This document shows, piece by piece, positions 1 to 13,125 of a stretch of DNA of 64,000 nucleotides. The DNA is taken from assembly GCA_004026145.2 (NCBI GenBank), contig CP034993.1:12279290-12343289 (forward strand), read 5' to 3'. The notes beneath the pieces are model-generated. The model was not told the DNA's origin and ran no database searches. It saw nothing but the letters and a program-made list of their open reading frames with translations. Position 1 is the first letter of the stretch. Every line of letters begins with the position of its first letter. The translations under genes and the position numbers were made by a program. This DNA is from Takifugu bimaculatus (taxonomy: Eukaryota; Chordata; Actinopteri; Tetraodontiformes; Tetraodontidae).

Positions 1-3000
1 GGAAAGAGAGGTACACAGAATGTGAAAATGTTATACAAATGTTGTATGTGTCATACTTGTGCTGTATTGAACAGAGTATATTTTAATGTTAACTTTTGGG
101 GAAAAAAAATACAGAAGACAGGCGAAGGTAAAATGGCCTGGAGTAGTGCTGTTGAGGGAAAAGGCCAATGCAGGGTATCAGGTGTCTTTGAAATCGCCTA
201 CGAAGGAAACACAACTGAGAACACGCTTGTTTTTAGGTTTTTGAGCAATGATTCCAGCAAGACTTTGCTTCCTTCCTAAAAGACGGTGTCAAAGGTCACT
301 CTGTTCCACCTCCCTTGCACACATCTCCCCGATTTTGCTTTCAACATCTCTATCACTGGGAGCTATCTGCTACTGTAGATTATATAATGGCAAGTATTTT
401 ATTGCTGGTGAAAAAGAGGAAAAACAACACATCAGAAAATAGAGCAAACGGAGATGGAGGAGCTGAAGGAAACGCGTGGAATAAAGAGAGAAGGGCTCAT
501 GTGTGGCCATGAATGACTCCGGAGGTTGTTTTTGCATGAAAGACAGCGTTTCACTCACTCTGTCTCTGTCTTTGTCTCTACTCCCTTCACTCCCTCGCTT
601 GCTGCGTGCAGAGCGAGTGGTTCTTCACTTGCCTCCAGCCAGGAGGTAAAACTGAACTGCAGAGCCAGGCTGCCAAATGATGAAAGACTCAGGCATCCAG
701 GGATGCTCTGAGCCAGGACCGAGAGCTCAGAGCGAGAGAAAATGCTCGCTTTTCAACTTAACGTTTTCTTTCCTGCATTTTATTTATTTTATTTTTTTTG
801 GTGTCAGTTTTTCCAGTATCAGGGTGAACGTTTTTTTTTTAATCTTCGTATACAAGTACTTGCACCCCAGCCTTGGAGCGAGAGCTCCTCGTGGGAGACG
901 GGTGGATGGATGGAGTGAGGAGGAGGACTGCAAAAGAATGGCCAGAGACAATATGTTTGTGTATGTGTGTCCGTGAGAAGGGGGGGCATTCTCCATAATA
1001 AAATGAACAGAATTTCTTTCCTATAGTACACTATACAGTGTATTCTTCAAGAATACATGGGCTTTATATTTCTACATTTGCTAAGGATCATTTTCATTGC
1101 TTTAAAGGTTTTTAATGTTTTTTTCATCACTCAGGTAGATGCTGAGAGAGAATTAACTGAGATAGAGCACTGAGCTCATGCAGGAATTCTTCACGAGCGC
1201 TTCAGAGATGCACTGAAAGTGTGCATATGTCTTTAAACTTTATAGGTTCTGACACAGCCTTCTTCTCTCCGCTCTCTTCCATTTGCTGCGAGACACTGAG
1301 CGGCCCAACAGATCCCACCACAAACAGAAGAATACTGTGATTCTGTGGTCAGGCTGCAAACACCCTGCCAAGTTTCTTCTTCCTGGCCTTAATCCTCCCT
1401 TAAACAGAGGGGAAATGTGATGCAAGGTGTCGGCAACACCATCAAGATTGTATTTTTTTTTTCCTGTCTTTACAGTAAAGCTACTTTGCAGTTCCAAGCA
1501 GGGGTGTAATCCTCCATATTACACCATTCTTTCTATTCATCACATTTTGTTCTTTCCCCTTTGGAAGGGGAGGTGAGGAAACCGTTGGAAAGGCTTGGCC
1601 ATATTTGCTCGCAGCACAAAAGCAATTGTCAGAGGGGACTGACTGCATGTCTGCAATCACACACACACATACACACACATGCACTAAATGTAGATATCAA
1701 GTATGCTTTTCTCCAGCTCGCCACTGTATTTTGCATTACCTTAACCCATCTACAGCCTTCCTTTATGTGTGCAAGCATGATTGGGTGCAACTCCATGTGC
1801 TTGGGGAGTCTGATGTGTGTAAAAAGGGGGGAAAGCGCAGAGCAGTGGCCAGATTGCAAATCCAAATCAGTCTCATATGTGGAGGATGGCGTGGGGGGTG
1901 GGGGTTAGGTCATTCAGGATGGGGGGCAGACTAACGCAGCCTCTTTATGTTCTAGAACAGAGCTTAAATTGGAGCCATGCTGCAGGGGATTAAACACACA
2001 CGCACAAAAAAATACGTTTAAAAAATCCAATCTGACATTCAATCTAGTTTAGCGATTATTTCTTTCTAACTTTTTAACCCTTTTTACATAAAGTATGGTC
2101 TCTGAAGGAGATCTTAAGACTTTGACCAGGTGTCTCCTCAAATCATTTAGCTGAGTTAGCTGATGCTGGATGATTGTACATCATAGATTCCTGCATATCT
2201 GTGCATCTCCACAGGACCCCCAAGTACATGAAAATGTATTCAAATCTGGGTGATGATGTATGGGGGAGTGAAACAGATGTGGGATCCATGGCCATTTTGG
2301 TCCTTCAGTTTTTGAAAGTTTCGCTTTGGTTTGGTTTGGTTTTTCTGAATTTGTTTTTTTACGGAGTGTTCGTCCTTCAGCTTGACAGTTATTCATTCAT
2401 AGACTGGGCTTGTTTGGAGACGCCAACTCAAAGTTTCTCAGAAATCCATTCAAAAGAGTCTGGAATTTGTTGTTCCTCCAGTTCTTGCAGCTTCTCTTCT
2501 TTTGGTCCAAATGATCAAAGCTCTGTCAAACTGACATTTGTAGAAAGGTTTAAAAAAAACAAGTTTTGAAGCCGCACGCTGAATTAAACATGGCGGGTGA
2601 ACAGAAGTGTGGAGTGCCGCTTGTGTGTTCCACCCATCAGCCTTCTTGAGCACACAGCCCTGCTCTTCAAGAATTTTGGGCAATCTGAAAAGTCCTTCCT
2701 ACCAACTGCTTTTTACTGGGAAGGTTTGGAGTTGGGAAAAGGTTTTTTTCTCACCTCACATAAAGCAGAGATATAAAATAATAAAAGTTGCTGCATTAGA
2801 AAGTGGAATAGTGATGCTAATTTGGTCGCCTCACGCCCAAATGTCTGGTCGTCCAACAGTATGATACCTTTAATCCAGCATCAACCCAGACTAGCACAAG
2901 CTCATAGCAGGGTAAATCTCACTGGTTATTGTTATTCATCAGGCTTGTTCGTGGAGTGGAGACTATGGAGTCAGCACGATTAGAAAGCAAGAGTGGAGAT

Positions 3001-6000
3001 GTTTGTGTTCATGCAAACAGCTCCTCCACAAAGAAGCCAGGAAGGCTATGTGAATGGGGCTACTGTATGACACGAGGATAACGTTGGAAACAAGACAACA
3101 CAACAAAGTGAGTATATGTCACATGATGTTTTTCCATGTCTCTCCAGAGTTAACAAAAACATCCCACAAATTGATGTATCGTTTCCAGTGGGTGAGGTCT
3201 TGGTGTTTGATGGAGTGTAGGGACTTTAGTAGTGGTGTATCAAATGTGTTCATGGGATTGGGAAACAGGCAGCCTGCCAGTCAGTGGAGGCCAAGAAGGA
3301 TCAGCAGAGTCCATGTGTGGCGGATGTTTTCCACAAGCCGAGCAGCCAGCTTGGCCACAGCTGTCCAAACCGCAGGCCCTGGGAGAAGATGAGGAGGAGA
3401 AGGGAGGGTTAGAGAAAGAGGAAAGAGGCTTGGGGGAAGCAGCGGGGAGAGCGGTGAGCTTGGCAAAGGTCAGACAGGCTGAGGCAGTCAGGAGTGTGGG
3501 AACTGTCCGGGAAAGCATGTGCGAAATGCTCTGAAACTGGATATCATCTTACAGCCAGACCGCCTGAGGGAGAGGGCTGTGTGTCTGCATGTGTAAATGT
3601 GTGTGTGCGTGTGTGTGGGGGGGTGCGTGTGTGTGTGTATGTGCGGGTGCATGCCTCTATGGATGGTAATATGTGCTAATTCAGGAGGCTACTGCTGGAG
3701 AAAGAGAGAGAGAGAGAAGGAGCATCCATGCTGCTCACAAGGGTTGTCTATATATATAAAACACATGTGTTATGATGAATTGATGTCAGAGATACAATAT
3801 CTTAACTGCAAGAAATTAGCCTGTTGGGCCATTAGTGCTCTGCTGGCTTGGAGCTTGTCTTTAATATATGTCTTGCGCTCTTAAACTAAGGGGATTTCCG
3901 TGGCGAGGTCCGGCGAGCTCTTCAAAACTGAAGTCAGTCCTCAAGTTTTGGGGGAAATTAACTTCCTAATGATGTTTGTGCGCAGCTGAGATGCATTGCT
4001 GGTTTTAATGAAATACAGACATCCCTGGTTGAACTCTGGTTGCTCTCAAAGGCTCAAAGATGGGGATGTGAAGAACACACAAATACTGCCTGAGTGCGGT
4101 TGTCTGCTTTGGCTGAGCGGCAGGCTCACACATCCAGCAGGTGAGATGAAGTCAGATCCTGCTATGTAGGTGCCTCAACATGCAATCCTGACGTTATACC
4201 CCATACGGTCCCCCTGAACACACAGATCGACCTCCTGCCACATGCACCGGATCTTCTGTCTCAGTAAAACTCAAAACCAGTCAAACAAACCCACACCTCA
4301 GCTGGATGGAGTTCACACACCACCTCAACTTGTGTGTGTGTGTCATAACAGTAAGTGTGTGTACATATACATATAACTCCCACCTTTGTCTGCTCCTCCT
4401 GCTCCCATCTTTCACGGGGCCAGGCCTTTGAAGAAGCCTAATCCGGGTTATTTGCTTTCCCATGCTTGTGTCACGTCCCGCACTGAATTGACTGTGGAAA
4501 ATGCATTCTAGTCTGCCGGCCGCTCCCTCTGTCCCTGATTTATCCGAATAGGATGTGGTCGATGGGCGTTTATAAAACTGGCTGAATGGAGGGCAAATAT
4601 GATCTCACCGCCACTCTTTTTATCCACAACGCAACACTCTCACTGTTGCTCACAGACCTTTATGTAACCTGACATCCATTCATGCTTGTCGCATTGAGCC
4701 AGGCTCATTGAGAGGTCCCCAAAGAGTGCCGTGTTCACAATAGGCCCCAGTTCATTACAGTTAATAACAGTGGCAGACGCTGCATTGTTTCCCCAACGCA
4801 AGTTGATTTAGCACACTTAAAGGGGTAATTGTTTTAGGCCCAGCGGAGCTTCCTCCCCAGGTAAGTGGTTGAAAGCGGATCCTGCTGCATGATTGCAGAC
4901 GTGTTACCCCCCCCGTGGAGGTGGAAGGCACAAAGAAGGGATCGTAGAGTTTGAGATAAAAAGAGAAAGTTGCGTGTTGACAAGTGTGTATGTGGGGAAA
5001 GTCACACACGTGCAATTAAATTGACTCAACTTCTGATGCGACATAGCTGATTTGGTTCATTTGCATATGCCAATCATATCTGCACGGCGCATTCATGCAT
5101 GTGTTTCTGTTTTTCTCAGGATATTCCTCATACTCCAAATCCAGTCATCACCCTCCCACAGTCACGCAATTGCTGTGGCGGCCTGCCAAAGCTTCTGTGG
5201 CCTGCACCGAGCTGCACAGTGTTTTCCGTTCCCAGAGGCCCTCGGTTCTCTCGCCTGGCCTCAGCACACCGTGTTTATGTCCTGTGTAATTGCAGACCTC
5301 AGTCTGAGCAGGAGGCCAGCGTCTGTCAAAATAGGCTCGTGTTCCCTTCAAGCAAGGCCTGAACCACATCATCTCCAGCAGTCAGACCACATTTCCCACC
5401 ATCCACTACCTGACGGGCTGAGAGGAACCCAGGCCTGTTGACAGAATCAAGGGTTAAAAAAAGTGTTCCATTATGACCCTTGCAATTACCTTTTATGTTT
5501 ACCAAAAGCCGCTGTTTAACACACACGCACGAGCACATAAACGGTACATGCTCAAATATCCAAACACATTATTTCTCATTCGCAGCCCCTAAAGCAGCCG
5601 TGGGAGCCCACACTTGGTCATAGGAGGCAGCCGTGAAATGGGGCCCTGTCTGGGAGCTGTTGGCAGGGCTGGTGGAAACAGCATAAGCGTGGTCCTCATT
5701 AACTGTGATGACGCGCGCTAGCTCGCCATCTCTGAGGAGCAGGCTTGTCTGTTGCAACTGCAGCTACTGCGAGGAGCTTGGGGAAGGAAAGGTCATGGAT
5801 TTATTTATCCGGCTACAGCGGTAACTCGGTTACATCTTTAAAAACACATTATCTGTTAATTATTCAACAAACTGCTTTGACCTTAGACACCAGTTACTTG
5901 GTTTATTACAGTATCAACAACTACGACACCCACTGGCCATGAGGTCGGAAACCCACTGACCTTTTCTGACCAAGGAAGCCTGACCACATACTTCTCTTGA

Positions 6001-8040
6001 CCTCCAGTGCATCGGTGTACTCCCCTCTTCTTCTTTTTCCCCTGTTGGGAACCAGGGCTAGATCAAGGGGTGGGTGGGCTGATGGGTGGGATGGTGACAG
6101 CAGAGAATGGGGAGAAGGGAAATTCCTGAGTGCTTAAATCCCTTCACATCCACCCTGGAATCAGAGAATCACGGTCTGCCCACACAAACCCAGCCCCGTG
6201 TGACACTCCTGGAATGCTGAAGGGTTTTTTTTCTTCACCAATTTAGGTAATTACCGCAGCGGTCACGGTGCTAAGAACAGAGCCCGTGACCCTGGGCGGT
6301 GCGCAGTGACAGCCAGCGTAGCTTAGGCGGCGTTCGGCTTTGTGTCCCTGAAACCAAACTTGCCGACATATTCATCACTGACTTCACTGCGGCAGCCCAT
6401 ATTTGGTGGGTATAAAGCCTGCCAACTGGTGTATTGTGTCACATTTGGGATACCCAACATTCCCATAGACCCTATTAGAATGTATTGGAATGATAGCACG
6501 CCATTTGTTTTCATGTTAAAGGCTTTCGTTTTGTTGCTATAGTTAACGGCATGCACGAGTCTGGAATGCCCCAATCAGTTCGTTCCTGATTGCCATTCTC
6601 AATGGATTGCTCTTTTGAGCATTTGATTGCAGAAATGACAAATTAAACAGAATCTCTCCAAAGCTGCTCACAGACCAAGTATCTAACAGTCAATTCTTTA
6701 CCTTTGTTTTTTGTTTTAGACTTAAAAAAAATGTAATCCAGTGTGTGCCTGCAAACATTTTGCTGAAGCTTTTGCCCGCAGGTGTGACCCTCCATAGCCG
6801 TTACATCTATCTTTAGGATCTGTGCTGGATCATCAGTGTCGTAGTAGTAGGCAGAGCTGTTGTTTGGGTTTCTACTTTTCAAACAGCTGATGTCTTGCTT
6901 TTTCTATCCAGTGAAACCAGTTCACGTTAGCATCATGTGATTTGATCTTTCAGTGCAGACAGACACAAAACTTGGACATAAATAGGGGAGATGGTTTAGT
7001 TTAGGTTTGTACAAGTGTGCATGTATTGGTCACCACAACCACAAGTTCATGTCAGTCTACTCCATCCAGAAGCTATTCTTGGAACCAAACAGAGGATAGG
7101 CATAAACCCATGTCATCCAGAACCACAAGCTGACCTCCAGACATATAGAAAAGGTGCAGAAGTCCAGAATGCTCTGATTGACATGCACTCCGATATCATG
7201 CACCCAGTGGCACTGACAAAACTTTTTATTAGCCTTGACTACAGCTACTTGTAATAATCTTCAAAGGCACTGGTGTTAGTATGTCTGGAGTCCAAAACCT
7301 GTTCCTGCCCCGTACCCAGGTCCCACAACCCTCCATCTGTGTTGGGTTCAGGTTGCACTGCATCCAGTAAAGCTCTCGTTTCACCGCAGGTGTTCCATCA
7401 AAGTGTTGGCTGCTCCACTTCTGGGCTCCAACCCGGCTGCGTTAAATGCCTGACTGGTCCTAAAGAACCAACCAGTGAGTAGGCTGCACACGAGTGCCGG
7501 GCCATTGCGACAGAGTCCTAGCTGCCGCAGACAGAAGCGCTCCTCTGTCCTCCTCTTCTTCCTCCTCCATCTCCTCTTCCTCTGTGTTCCCCAGTGGTTT
7601 TAAATGAAAATGTATTTATTGCAGGGCCAGAGGCTGGTCTGGAGAGAAGGAGGCTATGCAGTTTATGAAGATGTGGCTGAGGTGAGGGCTGCAGGGTTTG
7701 GCTCCACTTCAGCACCACCAACTCGCCCACACAGTCAGTTTCTCTTCTCTCTATGTTTTTTGGCGGCTCCCTTGTGTACTGCTCCCTCACATACTTCTGT
7801 CTTCTAACTCCTCTCTGTTTGCTTGTCTTTTCTCTCAGATCCCTCCTTTCATTTTTGGCCTCCTGTCTCTCTTATTCTTTGTCTCTCCTTTTCGTTCCTG
7901 ATTGGGCATGCATAAAGTGTATTTAAATGTGCCACAGGTTGGATATAAATGATCAGGTTCCGATAATAATTTGTTGAGTCTTTAAATCCTTTTTAATCTC
8001 CAATATTTGGTTTTCAAATAAAGGGGTGCACCTCACCTTA
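1..8040. other. Gene-poor region, no exon supported
   Basis: I find no open frame with recognisable protein similarity and no chain of exons with matching splice sites. All open frames here are short. The stretch is ordinary mixed-composition noncoding DNA with short CA/TG tracts (for example near 1,660 and 3,600-3,645). It could be distal intergenic DNA or the intron of a large gene outside the window. Conserved noncoding elements may be present but cannot be identified from one sequence. Confidence 0.6.
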
Positions 8041-8049
8041 TTATTGTTA

Positions 8050-8290
8050 TTGTGGCACGCTGGTGAGGTGGTTAGCAAGAAAATGCCAGGTTCAAATCCC
8101 CTGAGGCCAGGGGTTACAATATGTAGTTTGCGTGTTGTTCCTGTGTCTGTGTGGGTTCCCTCAAGGTACTCCAGTATCCTCCCACAGTCCAGACACATGC
8201 ATTTGGAGGGTGAGTGAACTTGGTGAATGCGGGCACAAATGGATGTTGGTTCTATTTGCTAGTCCGATGTGCTGGTGACTCATCCAGGTT
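8050..8290 (+). mobile_element. tRNA-derived SINE-like repeat copy
   Basis: The segment contains a match to an RNA polymerase III B box (GGTTCAAATCC, 8,089-8,099), preceded by a GGTGGTTAGCA-like head. A core resembling CTCCCACAGTCCAGACACATGC follows near 8,178-8,200. From memory, this order of head, B box and the 'cctcccacagtcc..acatgc' core is that of a very common fish interspersed repeat. The copy is diverged and its ends are not sharply defined. The family name is not assigned. Confidence 0.6.
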
Positions 8291-10441
8291 TCTTTTCATC
8301 ACCTTTGGTTTTTGCATGAACACTTCAGAAAGGTTTCCCACACTCTCCTTTGAAGTTTAGCTCTCTTTTGTCTCATCACTGCAAACCTTTGGGTTCTTCT
8401 CTTTTCTCTTTTCAATGTGGCAAACAGCCGCGTTCCAAGAATCAGGAATACAATCCCGTCCTTATCCATCATTATTGATCTTGTTTAATTAACAATATTT
8501 ACAGTGTGAAAGGAATCATCTTAAACTAAAGCAGGTACAGACAAGCACAGTAGTGCTCACCAGGTAGCCTGGTTACTGCTATTTGTAGCAAAAATGATGA
8601 GAAATCTGAAACTGATTGCAACATTCTGCCCTTTTGTTGGCAGAGTCTGGGAGTGTGATCATGCTGGATCACACTCTCTTTCAGTCTCATTGGGCCTTCG
8701 GCTGAGAACGGTTAACACTGGCTAAAGCAGCATCGCTGTCACTAAACTGTCAGCTGCAACAGAAAATTAAATTAGCAGGATTGATGAAGTAGCTGTTGAA
8801 ATAATCCTCCCAGGAAAGGACCGAGTAGGCAGCTTTGGGTCCACATTTTGGCCCCATGACAACGCTGTGTCTGGAAGAAGATAGACAGCCCTGAACGCTT
8901 ATGAAGTGTTGACTGCTAGCATTGTCTTGGCCAGCAATTCTTTGACTTCTTTATGACCAATCCAAGTAACGGAGACAATTGGCAGACCTATGTGGGACGC
9001 TTTGTGCAATAGAGGTTAACTGCACATGAGAAGCCAAAAAAGGACCCCTGAAAAACGAGGCAAGATGTAATGCAGCTTTTTATGCTCATTCTGGCCCTGT
9101 GATAGCTACGGTGGCATGGATTTGTATCCAAGCTACACTGAAAGAGCCACTGAATTGGATGGAGCTTTAAAGTGAAGCAAGAAAGCTCTGGAAAATCGGT
9201 CCTCAAAGGCACATTTCCACTGGAAGGCTTTCCCTTTAAGCTGTCAGTCCGAGGTGCTTGAAAATCCTATTATGCCACCAACTTATTGTAATTAAGAGGA
9301 AGAAGAGACATACAGATAAAAACACATTCATCAGACAAGAAAGATGCAACGATCCCTTTTGTTGTGCCGTGATTGGGGGCGAAAGAATCACCAAGCATCC
9401 AGATCAACCACATGTCCGTTGACATGTGAGTGATCTAAACATTCCAGTTTTTCTTTGTCTGCCTTTTTCTCCATTACTCGCAGGCATCACTTTAAAGAAC
9501 CGTAATGGAAAATAGGTTTTATGGCTTTCAGATCAAAAAAATTGAGCCCTCAAAAGAAAATCTCAAGAAGGTAATGATCCTTCACCTCATCAACTTCTCA
9601 GCTAAAGCCTAAATGCATTTTTCACTGAAATCGTGCCCAAAGTTCAGTATAAAGTAGCTATATGAAGGGATTGTGAGCAGTGAGTCTGTATTCTGTCCAT
9701 TATTTTCCTTATAATGGGCAGCTTGTGTGTTTTCCCTTGTGGCAATGAAGCGAAATCTTCAAACTCCTGTATTCTGAAATGCAAATAGCCTTAATGGAGT
9801 TCATATCTTGCTAACCATTTTCAAAATGAGAAGCATTGGGGTCTTTTTTTGTGATCAGGCTGCACAATCTGATTAAACATTTATTGTCAGGAAGGTCAAA
9901 GGCTCTTGCAGACTGCTTTTGTGTCGTTGCATCTGATACTGCCCTTTAACATCTTTGATCTCCATTGTCTGTCGCTTCGCCGTGAATCTGTCTTGTGTTA
10001 CAGAGGAAGGGGTCAAAATATCAAGGGCCAGACTACTGAAGTAGGGCCGCTCCCCTTCAGTGCTCCTCCACACCTGCAGCAGCTGTGTTTCAGGGTCATC
10101 ACTGATCCTCTGAGAGCTTGACTCTGGAGATTCTGCAGCTGGGACACAGATTCTCTGCATCCCCAATATTCAGTGGAGAACTGATTGTTATCATCATTTC
10201 AGGGCTTAAAGGTCTATGTTTGAAATCGTGGTTGAGATCCACCTACCAAGAATTGCTTTTAGATCTAGTGAATCATGTGAGCGACAGCAATACATTATAG
10301 TTTCCCTCTTGGTGCTCACTAAATGTTGAGCCATTGTCAGGGATCCTGCCATGTGTTGTGCCACAAAGGCCATACAATCACACAAAAACTCAAGGTATCA
10401 TTTGTCATTACTTGTGAGTTGTGCCTAATTGATTCACATTT

Positions 10442-10443
<2 letters not shown>

Positions 10444-10530
<87 letters not shown>
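10444..10530. repeat. (TG)n microsatellite, about 43 units
   Basis: An uninterrupted TG dinucleotide tract in the gene-poor left part. It produces a meaningless Cys-Val open frame on the plus strand. It is likely highly length-variable between individuals. Confidence 0.97.
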
Positions 10531-10534
<4 letters not shown>

Positions 10535-10688
10535 GAGGTGCTTGGCTGTGTATAATGTAGAGCGCTACGAGGGAGGGAGAACTGGCCCGTAATGAATTGG
10601 TGTTAATGAGCTGTTAACTCAGCTCGAACCCAAAGCACCATAGAACCCCCCTACTGCTTCTGAGAAAAAAACAAACTTAAACAATGTC

Positions 10689-10715
10689 TTCACACACACA
10701 CACACACACACACAA
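10689..10715. repeat. (CA)n microsatellite
   Basis: A short uninterrupted CA tract, followed within 60 bases by a (CTC)n run near 10,757-10,777. Confidence 0.9.
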
Positions 10716-11547
10716 TGGAACCCACCTTTTAAATGAAATTTACATTTTTATTTCAACACCTCCTCCTCCTCCTCCCTCTGCACATACAGATGTCACGTCA
10801 ACTCTCACACTCACAGTACACATGTTCACTGTTACCACGTACATGTGTGAGCCTACAGACACCCACACATTTAATACTAGCACATACTTAGTCAATCAGT
10901 CGCTCACTTCCAGGCTAAAAAGCCTCAAAGCTCAGAGGCAGTAAATCTTCCTGGTGCACAGGAGTCAGATAACATTTGTGAATTTTTTTTTTTCCCTAAT
11001 AGAGAATCGAGTTGAAAAGGCTTCACTGGCTTTCACAGAGGTCGTCCATATCACACTAACAGAAAAATATTTATGCGAGATTGTGTGGCACTGATATTGT
11101 CCTGTGATGTATCGCTGATCATAAATAATGTAAGTTACATTTCATGCTAAAATCATTGCTCTCGATTTCTGAGCGAACACACTATTTCTCTGGAAACTGA
11201 CCTATTCACCAAACATAAAAGTCCACATAAAACTTGTAAAAAATATATATCTTTATATATATATAAATATATATCTTTATCTTTATATTTTTTTTTTCAT
11301 CTGTGTTGTCCATCAACTGCAAATGATCTAGTAATGGTAGTTCTAATAACCTAAAAGAAGCTACAGCAGGATAAACTTGTCTGAAGATCGGGACGTATTG
11401 GTTATATTTTACTTGGTAAAAAAAAAAGATGATAGTGTCTACCTGCCACCTGTGGAATTAAAGTGTACCCACACAAGGCTGACGATGGATAAATGAACAC
11501 CACTGAAGATTAGGCTCAACACTGCATGTGTACTGAGTACCAAAACA

Positions 11548-11551
<4 letters not shown>

Positions 11552-11634
<83 letters not shown>
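11552..11634. repeat. (GT)n microsatellite, about 41 units
   Basis: The second long uninterrupted TG/GT tract of the left region, about 1.1 kb from the first. Confidence 0.97.
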
Positions 11635-11635
<1 letters not shown>

Positions 11636-12951
11636 TCTATATCAGTTCTGCATCCCCCTTGAAGTCTATTGACGCTAAGGAGCCAATTAACGGAGGATGC
11701 TAAGTCATTTTAAAGGCATTGCTGGAGACATGGAGGACGGAAGGGTGTTTTGGTAATGCCTGACAGTGCTCGTGCTTTATAGCTCACAGCTGGCCCAGGT
11801 GTTACCTACACAGGCAGCTACGCTATGCCTGCCTCACTAATGTCAGACCTAACAGGAGGCCACTTTGTGGTTTAGAACCAACTACAACGCAGTCTGTATT
11901 TTCTGTGAACATGTGTTAGACTGCAAGTGGACTCGAAGGAAAGACTGGACCGGTTGCCCTGCCTCAGAATTCACGTTGTTGTGGAATACAAGGGAAAAAA
12001 CAGACTTTATAGGTTTCCCTTGCAAGGGTAGACAACTGTTTTACAGTCTGATGTTTACGGTCATCAAGACCACCAAATTTGTGTAGTTTTTACAGGGCTG
12101 CCTTTTTTTCTTGCCTCGTTTCTTCCCAGGCTTTGTTTTTTGTATTAGCATAAGCATTGAACATGTTTTTACTGTGGTATTTAAGACATGCTGTGATATG
12201 AGAAAGTCTGCAAGCTGGCTTTCTGCACTTTTGAAGTGTGTGTGGGGGGGGGGGGGGGGGGATTGTTGTTGTTGTTATTGCTGTGGTTTGTTCCATTAAA
12301 GACCAAACGTCAGTTTTAAAAGTCCCAATAAGTTTTACGGCACTTTATTAAGAGGTGGAGGATAGAACATGGCCTTTTAAATGAGGGCTTTAATAAAACA
12401 TCTTTATTATAATATCACGAGTGTTAGAATGTGAGGTAGAATAGATTTAGAATGTGGCAATAAAGGCCTTAAGCAGGATGGTGGAGCAGAGGAAGCATGC
12501 TGGTAATAAGGAGCACCATGGGGAAGAACAGATTAGTTCCGATGAGTTTGGAGGGTGTTTCTGCTGTGGTCCTTTAATTCACTGAGGCTAACATTCACTC
12601 TGGTCAGTCATATCTAATGTTACTGGATCCCTCCTGTCACAAAGGTATGAAACAAAGGTGTAGAACTCATTCAGGAGCTCCATTCTCTCCCCAGACCTGC
12701 TAATGAACATTGCAGACTGGTTCACCCTCAGCATTCTCTCCTACCTGCGGTTTCCAAGGAAGACAGTGATCCCCAAACAACGTCTTGTCTTTTACCAGTC
12801 TTTCATTCTAAAGAGCGCCCAAAGTCTTGTCTCCAGCGTAACAGGATATGGGATGTCCCGCTGAAAACGTTGCATGAGCCTGAGAAGAACATAGACAAAG
12901 AGATCACCTTAGATTCAATTTATTTTAAAAATGGCACATTTATTACTACAG

Positions 12952-13125
<174 letters not shown>
